A DNA stretch of 64,000 nt from Bacillota bacterium (GCA_902363515.1 CABJAN010000005.1:1-64000), one strand, 5' to 3'. Positions 8,618-17,392 are shown, counted from the stretch's first letter. The notes: generated from the sequence alone by a model not told the origin. A program made the numbers and translations.

Positions 8618-9514
8618 ATGTATGTTATTATTGGAATTTTAATTTTTTTGATTTTAATTTTAACGGGCATATTGGTAAGCTATCAGCGGCAGATACGGGA
8701 TATCTGCCGCCAGCTTCGTTTTCTGACAGAACAGGAAACCAATATGCTGATTACAAAAGAGATGAACTGGGGGCATATGGGGGAACTTGTAAAACTTCTA
8801 AATGAGCTGCTTCAGGAACGGAAGAAAGAACGGGCAGAATATCTTCAGAAAGAACAGATGATTGCAGATACTTATACCAATCTTTCCCATGATATTCGGA
8901 CACCTCTGACTTCTCTGGATGGATATTTCCAGCTTTTGGAATGTGCCAGGGAGGAAGAAGAGAGAAAACGTTATCTGAATGTTATCCAGGAGCGGATTGT
9001 CAGTCTGAAGGAAATGCTGGAAGAATTATTTACTTACACAAAACTTCAAAACGAAACCTATGAGCTGAAAACAGAGGGGATCAATGTGACACAGATTTTA
9101 AAAGAAACCTTGTTTTCCTATTATGATAACTGGGTGAGTCATGGAATAACACCAAGGTTTGAACTTACAGAAGAGCCTGTGTTTATCCAGGGAAATAATC
9201 AGGCGCTTCGCCGGGTGATACAGAATATTATAAAGAATGGCCTGGACCATGGAAACAAAGAAATAGAGATTTTCCTGACAAAACAAGGGAAGCATATGAA
9301 ACTTATTTTTCGCAATCAGATGAGACAGGGAGAAAAACTGGATGTGAACAGAGTGTTTGACCGTTTTTATAAGGCAGATCAGGCAAGAAGCAAAAATTCC
9401 ACAGGACTGGGACTTTCTATTGCCAAAGGATTGGTAATGAAAATGAAAGGTTCTATAAAGGCAGAATTAGAGGATGGCTGGTTTGGTATTGAAATTGAAT
9501 TTCTGTGCATCTGA
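8618..9514 (+). CDS. Sensor histidine kinase
   Basis: A 298-residue kinase. One membrane segment (residues 1-21) and a short linker lead to the dimerisation helix with the H box SHDIRTPLTS (phospho-His H91). N box (QNIIKNGLDHG) and G box (GLGLSIAKG) follow in the ATPase domain. It has no extracellular sensor domain, like intramembrane-sensing kinases that take their signal from an ABC transporter. The response regulator is three genes upstream; order regulator-ATPase-permease-kinase. Confidence 0.9.
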   Translation: MYVIIGILIFLILILTGILVSYQRQIRDICRQLRFLTEQETNMLITKEMNWGHMGELVKLLNELLQERKKERAEYLQKEQMIADTYTNLSHDIRTPLTSLDGYFQLLECAREEEERKRYLNVIQERIVSLKEMLEELFTYTKLQNETYELKTEGINVTQILKETLFSYYDNWVSHGITPRFELTEEPVFIQGNNQALRRVIQNIIKNGLDHGNKEIEIFLTKQGKHMKLIFRNQMRQGEKLDVNRVFDRFYKADQARSKNSTGLGLSIAKGLVMKMKGSIKAELEDGWFGIEIEFLCI

Positions 9515-9573
9515 AGTATCCAAATACGGATAAAAAGTGGAAATAAAATGGAAAAAAATAAATGAGGAATGGA

Positions 9574-9602
9574 TTGATAACGGAAAGATGGTGTGCTATA
9601 AT
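9574..9602 (+). promoter_or_regulatory. Promoter of HTH-Uma2 gene
   Basis: TTGATA (9574-9579), 17 bases, TATAAT (9597-9602). It lies after the kinase stop and points to the next gene, whose start codon is about 38 bases downstream of the expected transcription start. Confidence 0.85.
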
Positions 9603-9646
9603 ATCCTCATCCAATAAATCGGCAGGTTTTGAAAGGTGATGGGAAT

Positions 9647-10426
9647 ATGAATTTGGAACAGATGAAAGAACGAAAACGAGAACTGGGATATACCTATGAG
9701 CAGATTGCAGAACTTTCCGGTGTACCCCTTGGAACTGTGCAAAAGGTATTTTGCGGGGCAACAGCCTCTCCCCGCTATGATACCCTGTGTGCATTGGAAC
9801 AGGTTTTTCAGAAAAAAGAAGAATGTTTTGTCAAAGAGGCTGCTACAGCCTATGGAGTGAAAAAGCAGGGAGAATATACAGTAGAGGATTATCGTGCCCT
9901 GCCGGATGATCAGAGAGTGGAACTGATTGATGGGGTACTCTATGATATGGCAGCTCCCACAGGGATTCACCAGGTGGTAGGAGGAGAGATACATGCTATG
10001 TTACGGGAATATATCAGAAGTAAAAAGGGACGCTGTCTTCCTATGTATTCGCCTATTGATGTGCAGCTTGACTGTGATAATAAGACGATTGTACAGCCGG
10101 ATGTTCTGGTGTTGTGTGACACCAGCAGACTGTCCGGAAATACCATTTGGGGTGCGCCGGATTTTGTGGTGGAGGTGCTGTCAAAATCTACCAGGAAAAA
10201 GGATATGTTTGTGAAGTTGAACAAATATATGAACGCAGGAGTGCGGGAATACTGGATGGTGGATTTTGACAAAATGAAAGTGGTTGTGTATGACTTTGCA
10301 GGGGAAAATTATCCGGTTATCTATGGTATCCACGATGTGATTCCTGTGGGAATCTTTGGGGGAGAATGCCAGATTGATTTTGGAGAAATTTATGACTATT
10401 TGAAATCATTTTCGCTGGTGGAGTGA
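9647..10426 (+). CDS. HTH domain fused to Uma2-family (putative endonuclease) domain
   Basis: A 259-residue protein. Residues 1-60 form an XRE-like helix-turn-helix (YTYEQIAELSGVPLGTVQKV). Residues about 80-255 match the Uma2/DUF820 family, with a PD-(D/E)XK-like core: VELIDGVLYDM, IVQPDVLVLC, PDFVVEVLSKST and VREYWMVDF. The aspartates and the E-x-x-S-x-S motif are the presumed metal site. Uma2 proteins are common in cyanobacteria and some Clostridia and their biological role is unclear. The ATG at 9647 fits AAAGGTGA; a TTG at 9629 would leave almost no leader. It stands alone. Confidence 0.85.
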   Translation: MNLEQMKERKRELGYTYEQIAELSGVPLGTVQKVFCGATASPRYDTLCALEQVFQKKEECFVKEAATAYGVKKQGEYTVEDYRALPDDQRVELIDGVLYDMAAPTGIHQVVGGEIHAMLREYIRSKKGRCLPMYSPIDVQLDCDNKTIVQPDVLVLCDTSRLSGNTIWGAPDFVVEVLSKSTRKKDMFVKLNKYMNAGVREYWMVDFDKMKVVVYDFAGENYPVIYGIHDVIPVGIFGGECQIDFGEIYDYLKSFSLVE

Positions 10427-10453
10427 CGGAAAGAAGAAATCTTTCAATCCTCC

Positions 10454-10482
10454 TTGTATAAAGGAAGGAATAGGGTTATAAT
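10454..10482 (+). promoter_or_regulatory. Promoter of riboswitch-guaD transcript
   Basis: TTGTAT (10454-10459), 17 bases, TATAAT (10477-10482). The transcript would start about 10489, exactly at the beginning of the aptamer P1 stem. Confidence 0.85.
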
Positions 10483-10489
10483 CATGTAG

Positions 10490-10595
10490 ACTTATATAAT
10501 TCCAAGATTGGTTGGAAGTATCTACGAACTACCGTAATAGTTCTCTATAAGTTCCGGTAAATCATAGCCGGATGAGAGACTATTGCGGTTTTTTT
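10490..10595 (+). promoter_or_regulatory. Purine riboswitch with overlapping terminator (predicted ON switch)
   Basis: The aptamer is 10490-10552. P1 is ACTTATA/TATAAGT, P2 is TCCAA/TTGGA, J2/3 contains GTATCTACG, P3 is GAACTA (10526-10531)/TAGTTC (10538-10543) with loop CCGTAA. The base before the 3' P1 strand, C10545, matches position 74 that gives guanine-class specificity. A terminator stem starts inside loop 3: CCGTAATAGTTCTCT (10532-10546) pairs with AGAGACTATTGCGG (10575-10588) followed by seven Ts. It uses the 3' strand of P3, so aptamer and terminator exclude each other. Ligand binding should therefore permit transcription. The gene downstream is guanine deaminase. Confidence 0.87.
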
Positions 10596-10628
10596 GTGCA
10601 AAAAAATGGAGGTAGAAGGGAAGCAGTT

Positions 10629-11924
10629 ATGGAGAACAAAGATAGAAAAAATTATGTTTTGAAAGGAAATGTCTGTTATACACCCACAAGGGACAAATTT
10701 TGTATTGTAGAGAATGGATATGTAGTGTGCAAAGAGGGAAGATGCGCAGGAGTGTATGAAACGTTACCACAGGAATATGAAAGCCTTCCCTGTATGGATT
10801 ATGGTGACAGATTGATTTTTCCAGGATTGGTGGATTTGCATGTACATGCGCCACAATATGCGTTTCGTGGAATCGGGATGGATTTGGAACTCATTGACTG
10901 GCTGAACACGCACACATTTGCAGAAGAACAGAAGTACCAGAGCCTTGACTATGCGAAAAATGCCTATGAGATTTTTTGTGAAGATTTGGTACAAAGCGCT
11001 ACCACAAGAGCCTGCATTTTTGGAACCATTCATACAGAGGCTACCTTATGCTTAATGGAACTTTTAGAACAGTCGGGCATGTCTGCCTATGTGGGAAAAG
11101 TAAATATGGACAGGAACAGCCCAGAGGATTTGTGTGAAGCTGACTGGAAACAGGCAGCAGAAGATACCGAGAAGTGGATTTTACAGTGTGAAACATTAGA
11201 GCATGTAAAGCCGATTCTGACTCCCAGATTTATTCCCAGTTGCTCTGACGCATTGATGGAAGCGCTGTCTAAATTGCAGAAACAGTATCATTTGCCAATA
11301 CAGTCTCATTTGTCTGAAAATCTGGGGGAAATCCAGTGGGTAAAAGAATTGTGCCCGGATACTTCCTGCTACGGAGACGCTTATCAGAAGTATGAGATGT
11401 TTGGAGGGGAATGTCCCACTATTATGGCACATTGTGTACACAGCACGGAAGAAGAGCAAAGGATGATGAAGGAACAAGGGGTTTTTATAGCCCACTGTCC
11501 GGAATCTAATACCAATTTATCTTCGGGAATTGCACCAGTTCGCAGATACCTGGAGCAGGGAATTTCGGTAGGACTTGGAAGTGATGTGGCTGCCGGAACC
11601 AGTCTGTCTATGTTTCGTGCTATGGCCATGGCAATTCAATGCTCCAAGCTGAGGTGGCGTCTGACAGATCAAAGTCTGGCACCACTTACTGTTTCCGAAG
11701 CGTTTTATCTGGCTACGAAAGGTGGCGGAGCTTTTTTTGGAAAAGCAGGAAGCTTTGAAAAAGGATATGAATTTGATGCTGTAGTTCTGGATGACGCCGA
11801 GATTCGTTCCCCGCGAAGACTTACGGTAAAGGAACGAATCGAGCGTCTTCTGTATCTGGCTGAAGACAGACATATTACAGCGAAATATATCTGCGGACGG
11901 GAGATTTTTTCAAAAGTGTTTTAA
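10629..11924 (+). CDS. guaD: Guanine deaminase
   Basis: A 431-residue amidohydrolase converting guanine to xanthine and ammonia in the cytoplasm. Zinc-site motifs are visible: FPGLVDLHVHAPQ (about 60-75), PIQSHLSENLGE, IMAHCVHST and VGLGSDVAAGTSLSMF. PQYAFRGIGMDLELIDWL following the first motif is characteristic of GuaD. The ATG at 10629 lies 8-10 bases behind AAGGGA, with a GGAGG slightly further upstream. It is controlled by the purine riboswitch in its leader. Its last 4 bases overlap the end of the convergent MATE gene. Confidence 0.96.
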   Translation: MENKDRKNYVLKGNVCYTPTRDKFCIVENGYVVCKEGRCAGVYETLPQEYESLPCMDYGDRLIFPGLVDLHVHAPQYAFRGIGMDLELIDWLNTHTFAEEQKYQSLDYAKNAYEIFCEDLVQSATTRACIFGTIHTEATLCLMELLEQSGMSAYVGKVNMDRNSPEDLCEADWKQAAEDTEKWILQCETLEHVKPILTPRFIPSCSDALMEALSKLQKQYHLPIQSHLSENLGEIQWVKELCPDTSCYGDAYQKYEMFGGECPTIMAHCVHSTEEEQRMMKEQGVFIAHCPESNTNLSSGIAPVRRYLEQGISVGLGSDVAAGTSLSMFRAMAMAIQCSKLRWRLTDQSLAPLTVSEAFYLATKGGGAFFGKAGSFEKGYEFDAVVLDDAEIRSPRRLTVKERIERLLYLAEDRHITAKYICGREIFSKVF

Positions 11925-13279
11925 TTACCCTGTTTTTCCAGACCATGAAGCCAGTCTGAACGAAGGAAATAAATGAGAAATACAATAGAGCTTAAACACC
12001 AGGTAAGGGGATAAGCCCAGAAAATCACCCGGATATCAGGGATAAAGTGTACAGCAGTAGTAATATAGGTGACGCGGATAATGCACCAGCATACCAGCAT
12101 CACAAACATAGGCACTGTGGATTTTCCGGCGCCTCTTAAAATCCCTGCCATGCAGTGAGAAAATGCCAGCAGGAAGTAAAACAGGGAGGCTGTCCTGGCC
12201 TGTGCAACACCATAGGATAAAACCTCAGGGGTGCTGTTAAAGGCGGAAATAAAGCAGGGGGCAAGGGTATAAATGACCACCCCTACCAGTTCTGCTGTGA
12301 CGACAGAACAGACAACGCCGAAAACAGCGCCTTTTTTTGCCCGTTTGTATTCTTTTGCACCCAGGTTCTGACTGATAAAGGTAGTAAGCGCCAGGGCAAA
12401 ACAGGTAATCGGAAGAAAAGCAAAGCCTTCAATCTTGCTGTAAGAGCCGCAGCCTGCCACTGCCATTTGTCCAAATTTATTAATGTTGGACTGCACTACC
12501 ACGTTTGCCAGAGAAATAATGGAATTTTGCAAACCTGCCGGAAGACCATTGGAAATAATCTGTTTCAGCATTAAAGTGTCTATGCGGAGTTTGGACAGAT
12601 AAATGCGGTATTCCTTTGGCCCTTTTAGCAGATGCAGAAAGCACAGCAGTGCGCTTAAAAACTGGGAAATTACTGTTGCCAGTGCAGCAGCGCCCACACC
12701 GAAATGAAAGCCGGCAACCAAAACCAAATCCAGAACAATATTGGTAATAGAGGAGAAAATCAGATACATCAGAGGATGTCTGCTGTCTCCCACTGCCTGG
12801 AGAATTCCTACCAGGAAGTTGTACATAACAAAAGCCAGAGAACCACAGAAATAAATACGGAAATAAGTTACCGAATTAGGCAGAACGTCCGCCGGAGTTC
12901 CCATCAGTACCAGAATCTGAGGCGCTGCCACAACTCCAATAAAGGTTAAAGCAATGCCACAGAAAAATCCCAGGGTAATGATGGTGTGAATGGCTCTCTG
13001 AACCAAATCAAATTTTTTCGCGCCAAAATACCGGGCTACTACAACTCCTGCTCCTACAGCAAGACCATTAAAAAAGCCAACCATAAGAAAAATAAGATTT
13101 CCGGAGGAACTGACAGCAGCTAACGCGCTGCTGCCTAAAAAGTTGCCTACGATTAAGGAGTCAGCAGTATTGTAAAACTGCTGGAATAAGTTCCCCAGAA
13201 ATAAAGGAATGGCAAAGGCAATAATTTTTTTCCAAATAGACCCTTGTGTCATAAGGGTTGCAGAAGAATTGGTACTCAC
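11921..13279 (-). CDS. MATE-family efflux transporter
   Basis: A 452-residue polytopic protein, about 12 membrane segments in two repeats, starting with a short cytoplasmic tail and PLFLGNLFQQFYNTADSLIVG, a classic MATE first helix. It would export drugs or metabolites using Na+ or H+. The start codon overlaps the stop of the aldo/keto reductase gene, so the two are an operon read leftwards. No substrate is evident. Confidence 0.93.
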   Translation of the reverse strand: MSTNSSATLMTQGSIWKKIIAFAIPLFLGNLFQQFYNTADSLIVGNFLGSSALAAVSSSGNLIFLMVGFFNGLAVGAGVVVARYFGAKKFDLVQRAIHTIITLGFFCGIALTFIGVVAAPQILVLMGTPADVLPNSVTYFRIYFCGSLAFVMYNFLVGILQAVGDSRHPLMYLIFSSITNIVLDLVLVAGFHFGVGAAALATVISQFLSALLCFLHLLKGPKEYRIYLSKLRIDTLMLKQIISNGLPAGLQNSIISLANVVVQSNINKFGQMAVAGCGSYSKIEGFAFLPITCFALALTTFISQNLGAKEYKRAKKGAVFGVVCSVVTAELVGVVIYTLAPCFISAFNSTPEVLSYGVAQARTASLFYFLLAFSHCMAGILRGAGKSTVPMFVMLVCWCIIRVTYITTAVHFIPDIRVIFWAYPLTWCLSSIVFLIYFLRSDWLHGLEKQGN

Positions 13280-14418
13280 GAATGCGCCACCTCTTTTAAG
13301 GCGTTTAATTCTCTGGCTGCTGTCTCAAGGTTTTCCCGGATGGAAATGGATTGGGGACAGACAGTTTCGCATTTGCCACATTTCTGGCACTGATCTGCTC
13401 TGGCAGAAACATCCAATTCCTGGAAGAAGGAGTGCTTTGCTTTTTCTTTATTTCCATACATGGATAAATCATTCCAGATACGGAAGTTTCTGGGAATATC
13501 CACACCAAAAGGGCATGGCATACAATAAGCGCAGCCGGTACAGCCATTTTTTGTACGCTTTTTAATGGCATCTGCAACCTGAGATACCAGAGCCGCTTCT
13601 TCCTGACTGAGCGGTTCAAAGTTTCCAAAAGTATGTAGATTATCTTCTACCTGTTCCATGGTAGACATGCCGCTTAAAACCACTTTTACATTTGGCTTGC
13701 TTGCTACCCAGCGAAGAGCCCAGGAGGAAATGCTGCTGTCTGGGCGGGCTTCCCTGAAAGGAAGGGTAACATCTTCCGGAAGCTGTGCCAGAGAACCACC
13801 TTTTACCGGTTCCATAATAACCAGAGGAATGCCCAGTTTTTCTGTAAGAGCGTAGCCTTTATCACCTGCCTGAATATCTGTATCAATGTAATTATACTGA
13901 ATCTGGCAGAAATCCCACGGACGATAGGTGGCAATGGTTTCAAATACTTCATAGTCATCATGGAAAGAAAAGCCAAAGAAACGGATTTTGCCCTGCTGTT
14001 TCATTTCTTCAAAATAAGGAATCAGACCTAAATCCAGTACGGTCTGCCACTTTTCCTTATCCAGACAGTGGAGAAGATAGAAATCCACATAGTCTACCTG
14101 AAGGCGGTCAAGCTGTTCCTGAAACAGACGTTTGGCATCTTCCAGGGTTTTTACATTCCAGATAGGAAGCTTGGTTGCCAGGAAAAAATCTTTCCGGTTA
14201 TATTTTTTCAAGACATGACCAAGAAAGGGTTCGCTGTCGCCATTGTGATAAGGGTAGGCAGTGTCAATATAGGTAACACCTGCGCCAATAGCAGTATCTA
14301 ACATTTTTTCTGCTTCTGGTTCGCAGATGGAGCCATCCTCATTTAAAGGAAAGCGCATACATCCAAAACCAAGAAGAGAAGGGGAAACCCCTAATTTTTC
14401 AAAGTTACGGTATTCCAT
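13276..14418 (-). CDS. Aldo/keto reductase with C-terminal ferredoxin domain
   Basis: A 380-residue protein. Residues 1-280 are an aldo/keto reductase TIM barrel with the catalytic set D (YIDTAYPYH), K (FLATKLP) and H (FYLLHCLD). Residues 285-380 carry cysteine clusters CTGCAYCMPCPFGVDIP and CQKCGKCETVCPQ, which should bind one or two 4Fe-4S clusters. Such fusions are widespread in anaerobic Firmicutes; the substrate is unknown. Start ATG follows AGGAGG. Operon with the MATE gene. Confidence 0.93.
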   Translation of the reverse strand: MEYRNFEKLGVSPSLLGFGCMRFPLNEDGSICEPEAEKMLDTAIGAGVTYIDTAYPYHNGDSEPFLGHVLKKYNRKDFFLATKLPIWNVKTLEDAKRLFQEQLDRLQVDYVDFYLLHCLDKEKWQTVLDLGLIPYFEEMKQQGKIRFFGFSFHDDYEVFETIATYRPWDFCQIQYNYIDTDIQAGDKGYALTEKLGIPLVIMEPVKGGSLAQLPEDVTLPFREARPDSSISSWALRWVASKPNVKVVLSGMSTMEQVEDNLHTFGNFEPLSQEEAALVSQVADAIKKRTKNGCTGCAYCMPCPFGVDIPRNFRIWNDLSMYGNKEKAKHSFFQELDVSARADQCQKCGKCETVCPQSISIRENLETAARELNALKEVAHS

Positions 14419-14535
14419 AAATTCATCCTCCTAACAAACATCTAAAATTACTTTGTTTCTATTTTATCATTCTTCTTGAAAAACTTACAGTGTTAATTTG
14501 AAAAAGTAACAATATTTTCTTTTGCGCTAAATGTT

Positions 14536-14577
14536 AAAACCCGGAGCTGCATCAGATTTTATAGCAGCCCCAGGTTT
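14536..14577 (-). terminator. Terminator of the cotJ operon
   Basis: AAACCCGGAGCTGC and GCAGCCCCAGGTTT form a long stem with one or two mismatches. Read leftwards it lies just after the cotJC stop codon and ends in TTTT. Now that the ICE separates it from cotJAB it terminates only the orphan 3' fragment. Confidence 0.75.
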
Positions 14578-14584
14578 CTTCTGA

Positions 14585-14812
14585 TTATTTGCGGTTACAG
14601 TCCTTGCAGGTTGCCATACAAGGCATGTCGAAGCCAGGATTAAAAGCATAGAAGTTCTTGGAATCTAAATCTTCCTGAACAGCTCTTAAAACTTCACCGA
14701 ACCGCTGGAAGTGTACAATTTCCCTCATACGGAGGAACTTAATAGGTTCAATGACATCCGGGTCATCTATGAGCCGCAGGATGTTGTCATAGGTGGTGCG
14801 GGCTTTTTGCTC
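14585..14812 (-). pseudogene. cotJC: CotJC, 3' fragment (C-terminal 75 residues), cut off by the ICE
   Basis: Read leftwards from codon 136 (GAG, 14812-14810), the frame gives EQKARTTYDNILRLIDDPDV, then the IKFLRMREIVHFQRFGEVL segment and the C-terminal FNPGFDMPCMATCKDCNRK, with stop at 14585-14587. This is the end of a CotJC manganese-catalase-like spore coat protein. The E..H..RFGE segment supplies metal ligands, so the 5' fragment at 34988-35392 lacks them. The left end of the conjugative element abuts codon 136; no start or ribosome site precedes this piece. Confidence 0.93.
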
Positions 14813-14838
14813 TGGGGCGACCTTGTAAGTACAACATA
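14811..14838. repeat. ICE left end: crossover dinucleotide and terminal inverted repeat
   Basis: TC (14811-14812) is the shared dinucleotide with the right end. The following 26 bases (14813-14838) are the left arm; its reverse complement begins TATGTTGTACTTACAAGGTC, matching the right arm TATGTTGCACATACGCAGTC at most positions. This is the presumed recombinase binding arm. Confidence 0.85.
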
Positions 14839-14891
14839 TACAAAAATATAGAGGGTAAAGCAGATATTCCGCCTTTCCAGTGTATCAATTC

Positions 14892-14921
14892 AGACGTTCA
14901 GAAATGAGCGTCTATTTTTTT
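14892..14921 (+). terminator. Terminator-like hairpin at ICE left end
   Basis: AGACG-T-TCA (14892-14900) pairs with TGA-G-CGTCT (14905-14913) around a short loop, followed by ATTTTTTT. It would block transcription entering the transfer genes from outside. The rest of 14839-15049 holds no convincing gene; an ORF reading from 14942 has no ribosome site before the orf23 start. Confidence 0.65.
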
Positions 14922-15049
14922 ACCCCAAAACCAAAAAGGATGTGATACTACGAAGAAATCACCACCGCCGGAGCGTTCCCCTCCGCTTCCAGACCAGAAT
15001 CCGAAACCAACCATCAAACACAACATTCAGAAAGGACAGGTACATCTAT

Positions 15050-15364
15050 ATGGAATTAAAATTCGTTATTCCCAACATGGAAAAGACATTCGGCAACTTG
15101 GAGTTTGCCGGAGAAGACAAAACAGAACAGAGAAGAATCAACGGACGCATGGCGGTACTCTCCCGCAGCTTCAATCTTTATTCAGACGTGCAGAGGGCGG
15201 ATGATATTGTGGTTATCCTCCCTGCCGAAGCCGGAGAGAAGCATTTTGACTTTGAGGAACGTGTAAAGCTCGTCAATCCCCGTATCACCGCAGAGGGCTA
15301 TAAAATCGGCACAAGGGGCTTTACCAACTACATTTTGCACGCTGACGATATGGTAAAAGCGTAA
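15050..15364 (+). CDS. Tn916 Orf23-like protein (DUF961/YdcP family)
   Basis: A 104-residue protein starting MELKFVIPNMEKTFGNLEFA, matching the Orf23/YdcP family found at the head of Tn916-type transfer operons. Function is not established. The ATG at 15050 is preferred to upstream codons because family members start here. It is followed 21 bases later by the paralogous orf22. Confidence 0.9.
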   Translation: MELKFVIPNMEKTFGNLEFAGEDKTEQRRINGRMAVLSRSFNLYSDVQRADDIVVILPAEAGEKHFDFEERVKLVNPRITAEGYKIGTRGFTNYILHADDMVKA

Positions 15365-15385
15365 GGAAAAGGAGGACATCAGACT

Positions 15386-15763
15386 ATGAGATTAGCAAAC
15401 GGAATCGTGATTGACAAGGAAGCAACATTCGGGGCATTGAAATTTTCTGCCCTCCGCCGTGAGGTTCACCTCCAGAATGAAGACGGCTCGGTATCAGAAG
15501 AAATCAAGGAGCGTACCTATGACTTAAAATCCAGAGGACAGGGGCGTATGATTCAGGTTTCCATCCCTGCCAGCGTGCCGTTAAAGGAGCTCGATTACAA
15601 CGCAGAGGTGGAACTTATCAATCCAGTGGCAGATACCGTGGCAACGGCTACCTTTCAGGGAGCAGAGGTGGACTGGTACATCAAGGCAGAGGATATTGTC
15701 CTGAAAAAAGGGGCTGCCATGAATCCCCAGACACCGAAGAAAGACGCTCCCCCTGCAAAATAA
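15386..15763 (+). CDS. Tn916 Orf22-like protein (DUF961/YdcP family)
   Basis: A 125-residue paralogue of the preceding protein: both have an N-terminal FG-L-F segment and a VELINP motif (VKLVNP in the first). AAGGAGG is 12 bases before the ATG. A proline/lysine-rich tail ends the protein. Part of the transfer operon, role unknown. Confidence 0.9.
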   Translation: MRLANGIVIDKEATFGALKFSALRREVHLQNEDGSVSEEIKERTYDLKSRGQGRMIQVSIPASVPLKELDYNAEVELINPVADTVATATFQGAEVDWYIKAEDIVLKKGAAMNPQTPKKDAPPAK

Positions 15764-15801
15764 CAGCTAAATAAGAGAAAAGCGAAAGGAGGATTGTTCC
15801 C

Positions 15802-17199
15802 ATGAAGCAGCTTTTTCCCCGTGGAAAACGTATCCGCCCCACGGATAAAGACCTTGTGTCCCATACTGCCCTTGCCGCCCTGTTCCCTGTCTTCCTGCTG
15901 GTTGTCCTGCTGTTTCATACAGGGCAGATTGCCGGAGCCAACTGGCAGGAAGTGTCCCTCTCCCAGATAATACAGGATGTAAACATCCCTTACCTGTTAT
16001 TCAGTATGGGCGTGGCAGGAATGGTGTGCCTTACAGCAGTTCTTCTGTTCTGGCGATACCGCAGGGATGAAGTAAAGCAGCTCATCCACCGCCAAAAACT
16101 GGCAAGGATGGTGTTGGAAAACAAGTGGTATGAATCAGAGCAGAGAAAAGAAGACGCTTTTTTCAAGGACTTGTCTTCCAGCCGTTCCAAAGAAACCATC
16201 ACTTACTTTCCCAAAATCTACTACCGTATGAAACAGGGCTTGCTCCATATCCGTGTGGAAATCACTTTGGGGAAATATCAGGAACAGCTCTTAAACTTGG
16301 AGAGAAAGCTGGAAAGCGGCTTGTACTGTGAGCTGACGGATAAGGAATTAAAGGATTCCTATGTGGAGTACACCCTACTCTATGATACCATTGCCAACCG
16401 TATCTCCATTGAAGACGTACAGGCAAAGGACGGCAGGCTCCGGCTCATGGAAAATGTCTGGTGGGAGTATGATAAGCTCCCCCATATGCTCATTGCCGGA
16501 GGAACCGGCGGCGGAAAGACCTACTTCATCCTGACCCTCATTGAAGCCCTGCTCCGCACTAACGCCGTCCTGTTCGTGTTAGACCCAAAGAACGCTGACC
16601 TTGCGGATTTACAGGCGGTTATGCCGGATGTGTACTACAAAAAGGAAGATATGCTCGCCTGCATTGACCGTTTCTATGAAGAAATGATGAAACGCAGCGA
16701 AGACATGAAGCTCATGGAGAATTACCGGACAGGGGAAAATTACGCTTACTTGGGACTTCCGGCACATTTCCTTATCTTTGATGAATATGTGGCATTTATG
16801 GAAATGCTCGGCACAAAGGAAAACGCCGCCGTCCTCAACAAGTTAAAACAAATCGTTATGCTTGGGCGGCAGGCTGGCTTCTTCCTTATTCTCGCCTGCC
16901 AGCGTCCAGACGCAAAGTATCTGGGGGACGGAATCCGTGACCAGTTCAATTTCCGTGTAGCTCTGGGGCGGATGTCGGAAATGGGCTATGGGATGATGTT
17001 CGGGGAAACCACAAAGGACTTCTTCCTCAAGCAGATAAAAGGGCGTGGCTATGTGGATGTGGGAACCAGCGTTATCTCGGAATTTTACACGCCCCTTGTG
17101 CCAAAAGGACACGATTTCCTCAAGGAAATAAAAAATCTCATAGACAGCAGGCAGGGAGTGCAGGCGGCGTGCGGAGCAAAAGCCGCAGAAACGGACTGA
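15802..17199 (+). CDS. FtsK/SpoIIIE-type coupling ATPase (Tn916 Orf21, TcpA)
   Basis: A 465-residue DNA-translocating coupling protein that brings relaxase-bound DNA to the secretion channel. Two N-terminal membrane segments (about 25-50 and 60-80) are followed by the FtsK motor: Walker A GGTGGGKTYF near residue 235, Walker B HFLIFDEYVAF, and a C-terminal ILACQRPDAKYLGDGIRDQF segment. AAAGGAGG precedes the ATG. Same size as Tn916 Orf21. Confidence 0.95.
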   Translation: MKQLFPRGKRIRPTDKDLVSHTALAALFPVFLLVVLLFHTGQIAGANWQEVSLSQIIQDVNIPYLLFSMGVAGMVCLTAVLLFWRYRRDEVKQLIHRQKLARMVLENKWYESEQRKEDAFFKDLSSSRSKETITYFPKIYYRMKQGLLHIRVEITLGKYQEQLLNLERKLESGLYCELTDKELKDSYVEYTLLYDTIANRISIEDVQAKDGRLRLMENVWWEYDKLPHMLIAGGTGGGKTYFILTLIEALLRTNAVLFVLDPKNADLADLQAVMPDVYYKKEDMLACIDRFYEEMMKRSEDMKLMENYRTGENYAYLGLPAHFLIFDEYVAFMEMLGTKENAAVLNKLKQIVMLGRQAGFFLILACQRPDAKYLGDGIRDQFNFRVALGRMSEMGYGMMFGETTKDFFLKQIKGRGYVDVGTSVISEFYTPLVPKGHDFLKEIKNLIDSRQGVQAACGAKAAETD

Positions 17200-17210
17200 C
17201 CTGCTGTTGC

Positions 17211-17261
17211 TGGTGTGCCGCAAGGCACGCCAGCATGAACCCCTCGTATCTAACAGAGGGG
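17211..17261. other. Origin of transfer (oriT) region
   Basis: Two inverted repeats lie between the coupling ATPase and relaxase genes, where Tn916 has its oriT: TGGTGTGCC/GGCACGCCA (17211-17232) and CCCCTC/GAGGGG (17240-17261) around GTATCTAACA. The loop TATCTAACAG and the downstream GTACAAATCGACAGGCAACA (17261-17280) match the Tn916 oriT as I remember it. The exact nick is not assigned. Confidence 0.8.
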
Positions 17262-17392
17262 TACAAATCGACAGGCAACAACCAAACAACAGGGCAGAAT
17301 CCCACGGTACACAAGGGATTTTCCCCTATCCGGCGTGTGTCAACAAGGCTCTGAAAGTTGACATACGCTTTTTTAGACAGGAGGGATTTTCA

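Noticed and set aside
14942..15049. In-frame extension upstream of orf23
   Set aside because: No ribosome site and the family start is at 15050; the extension overlaps the ICE end region.
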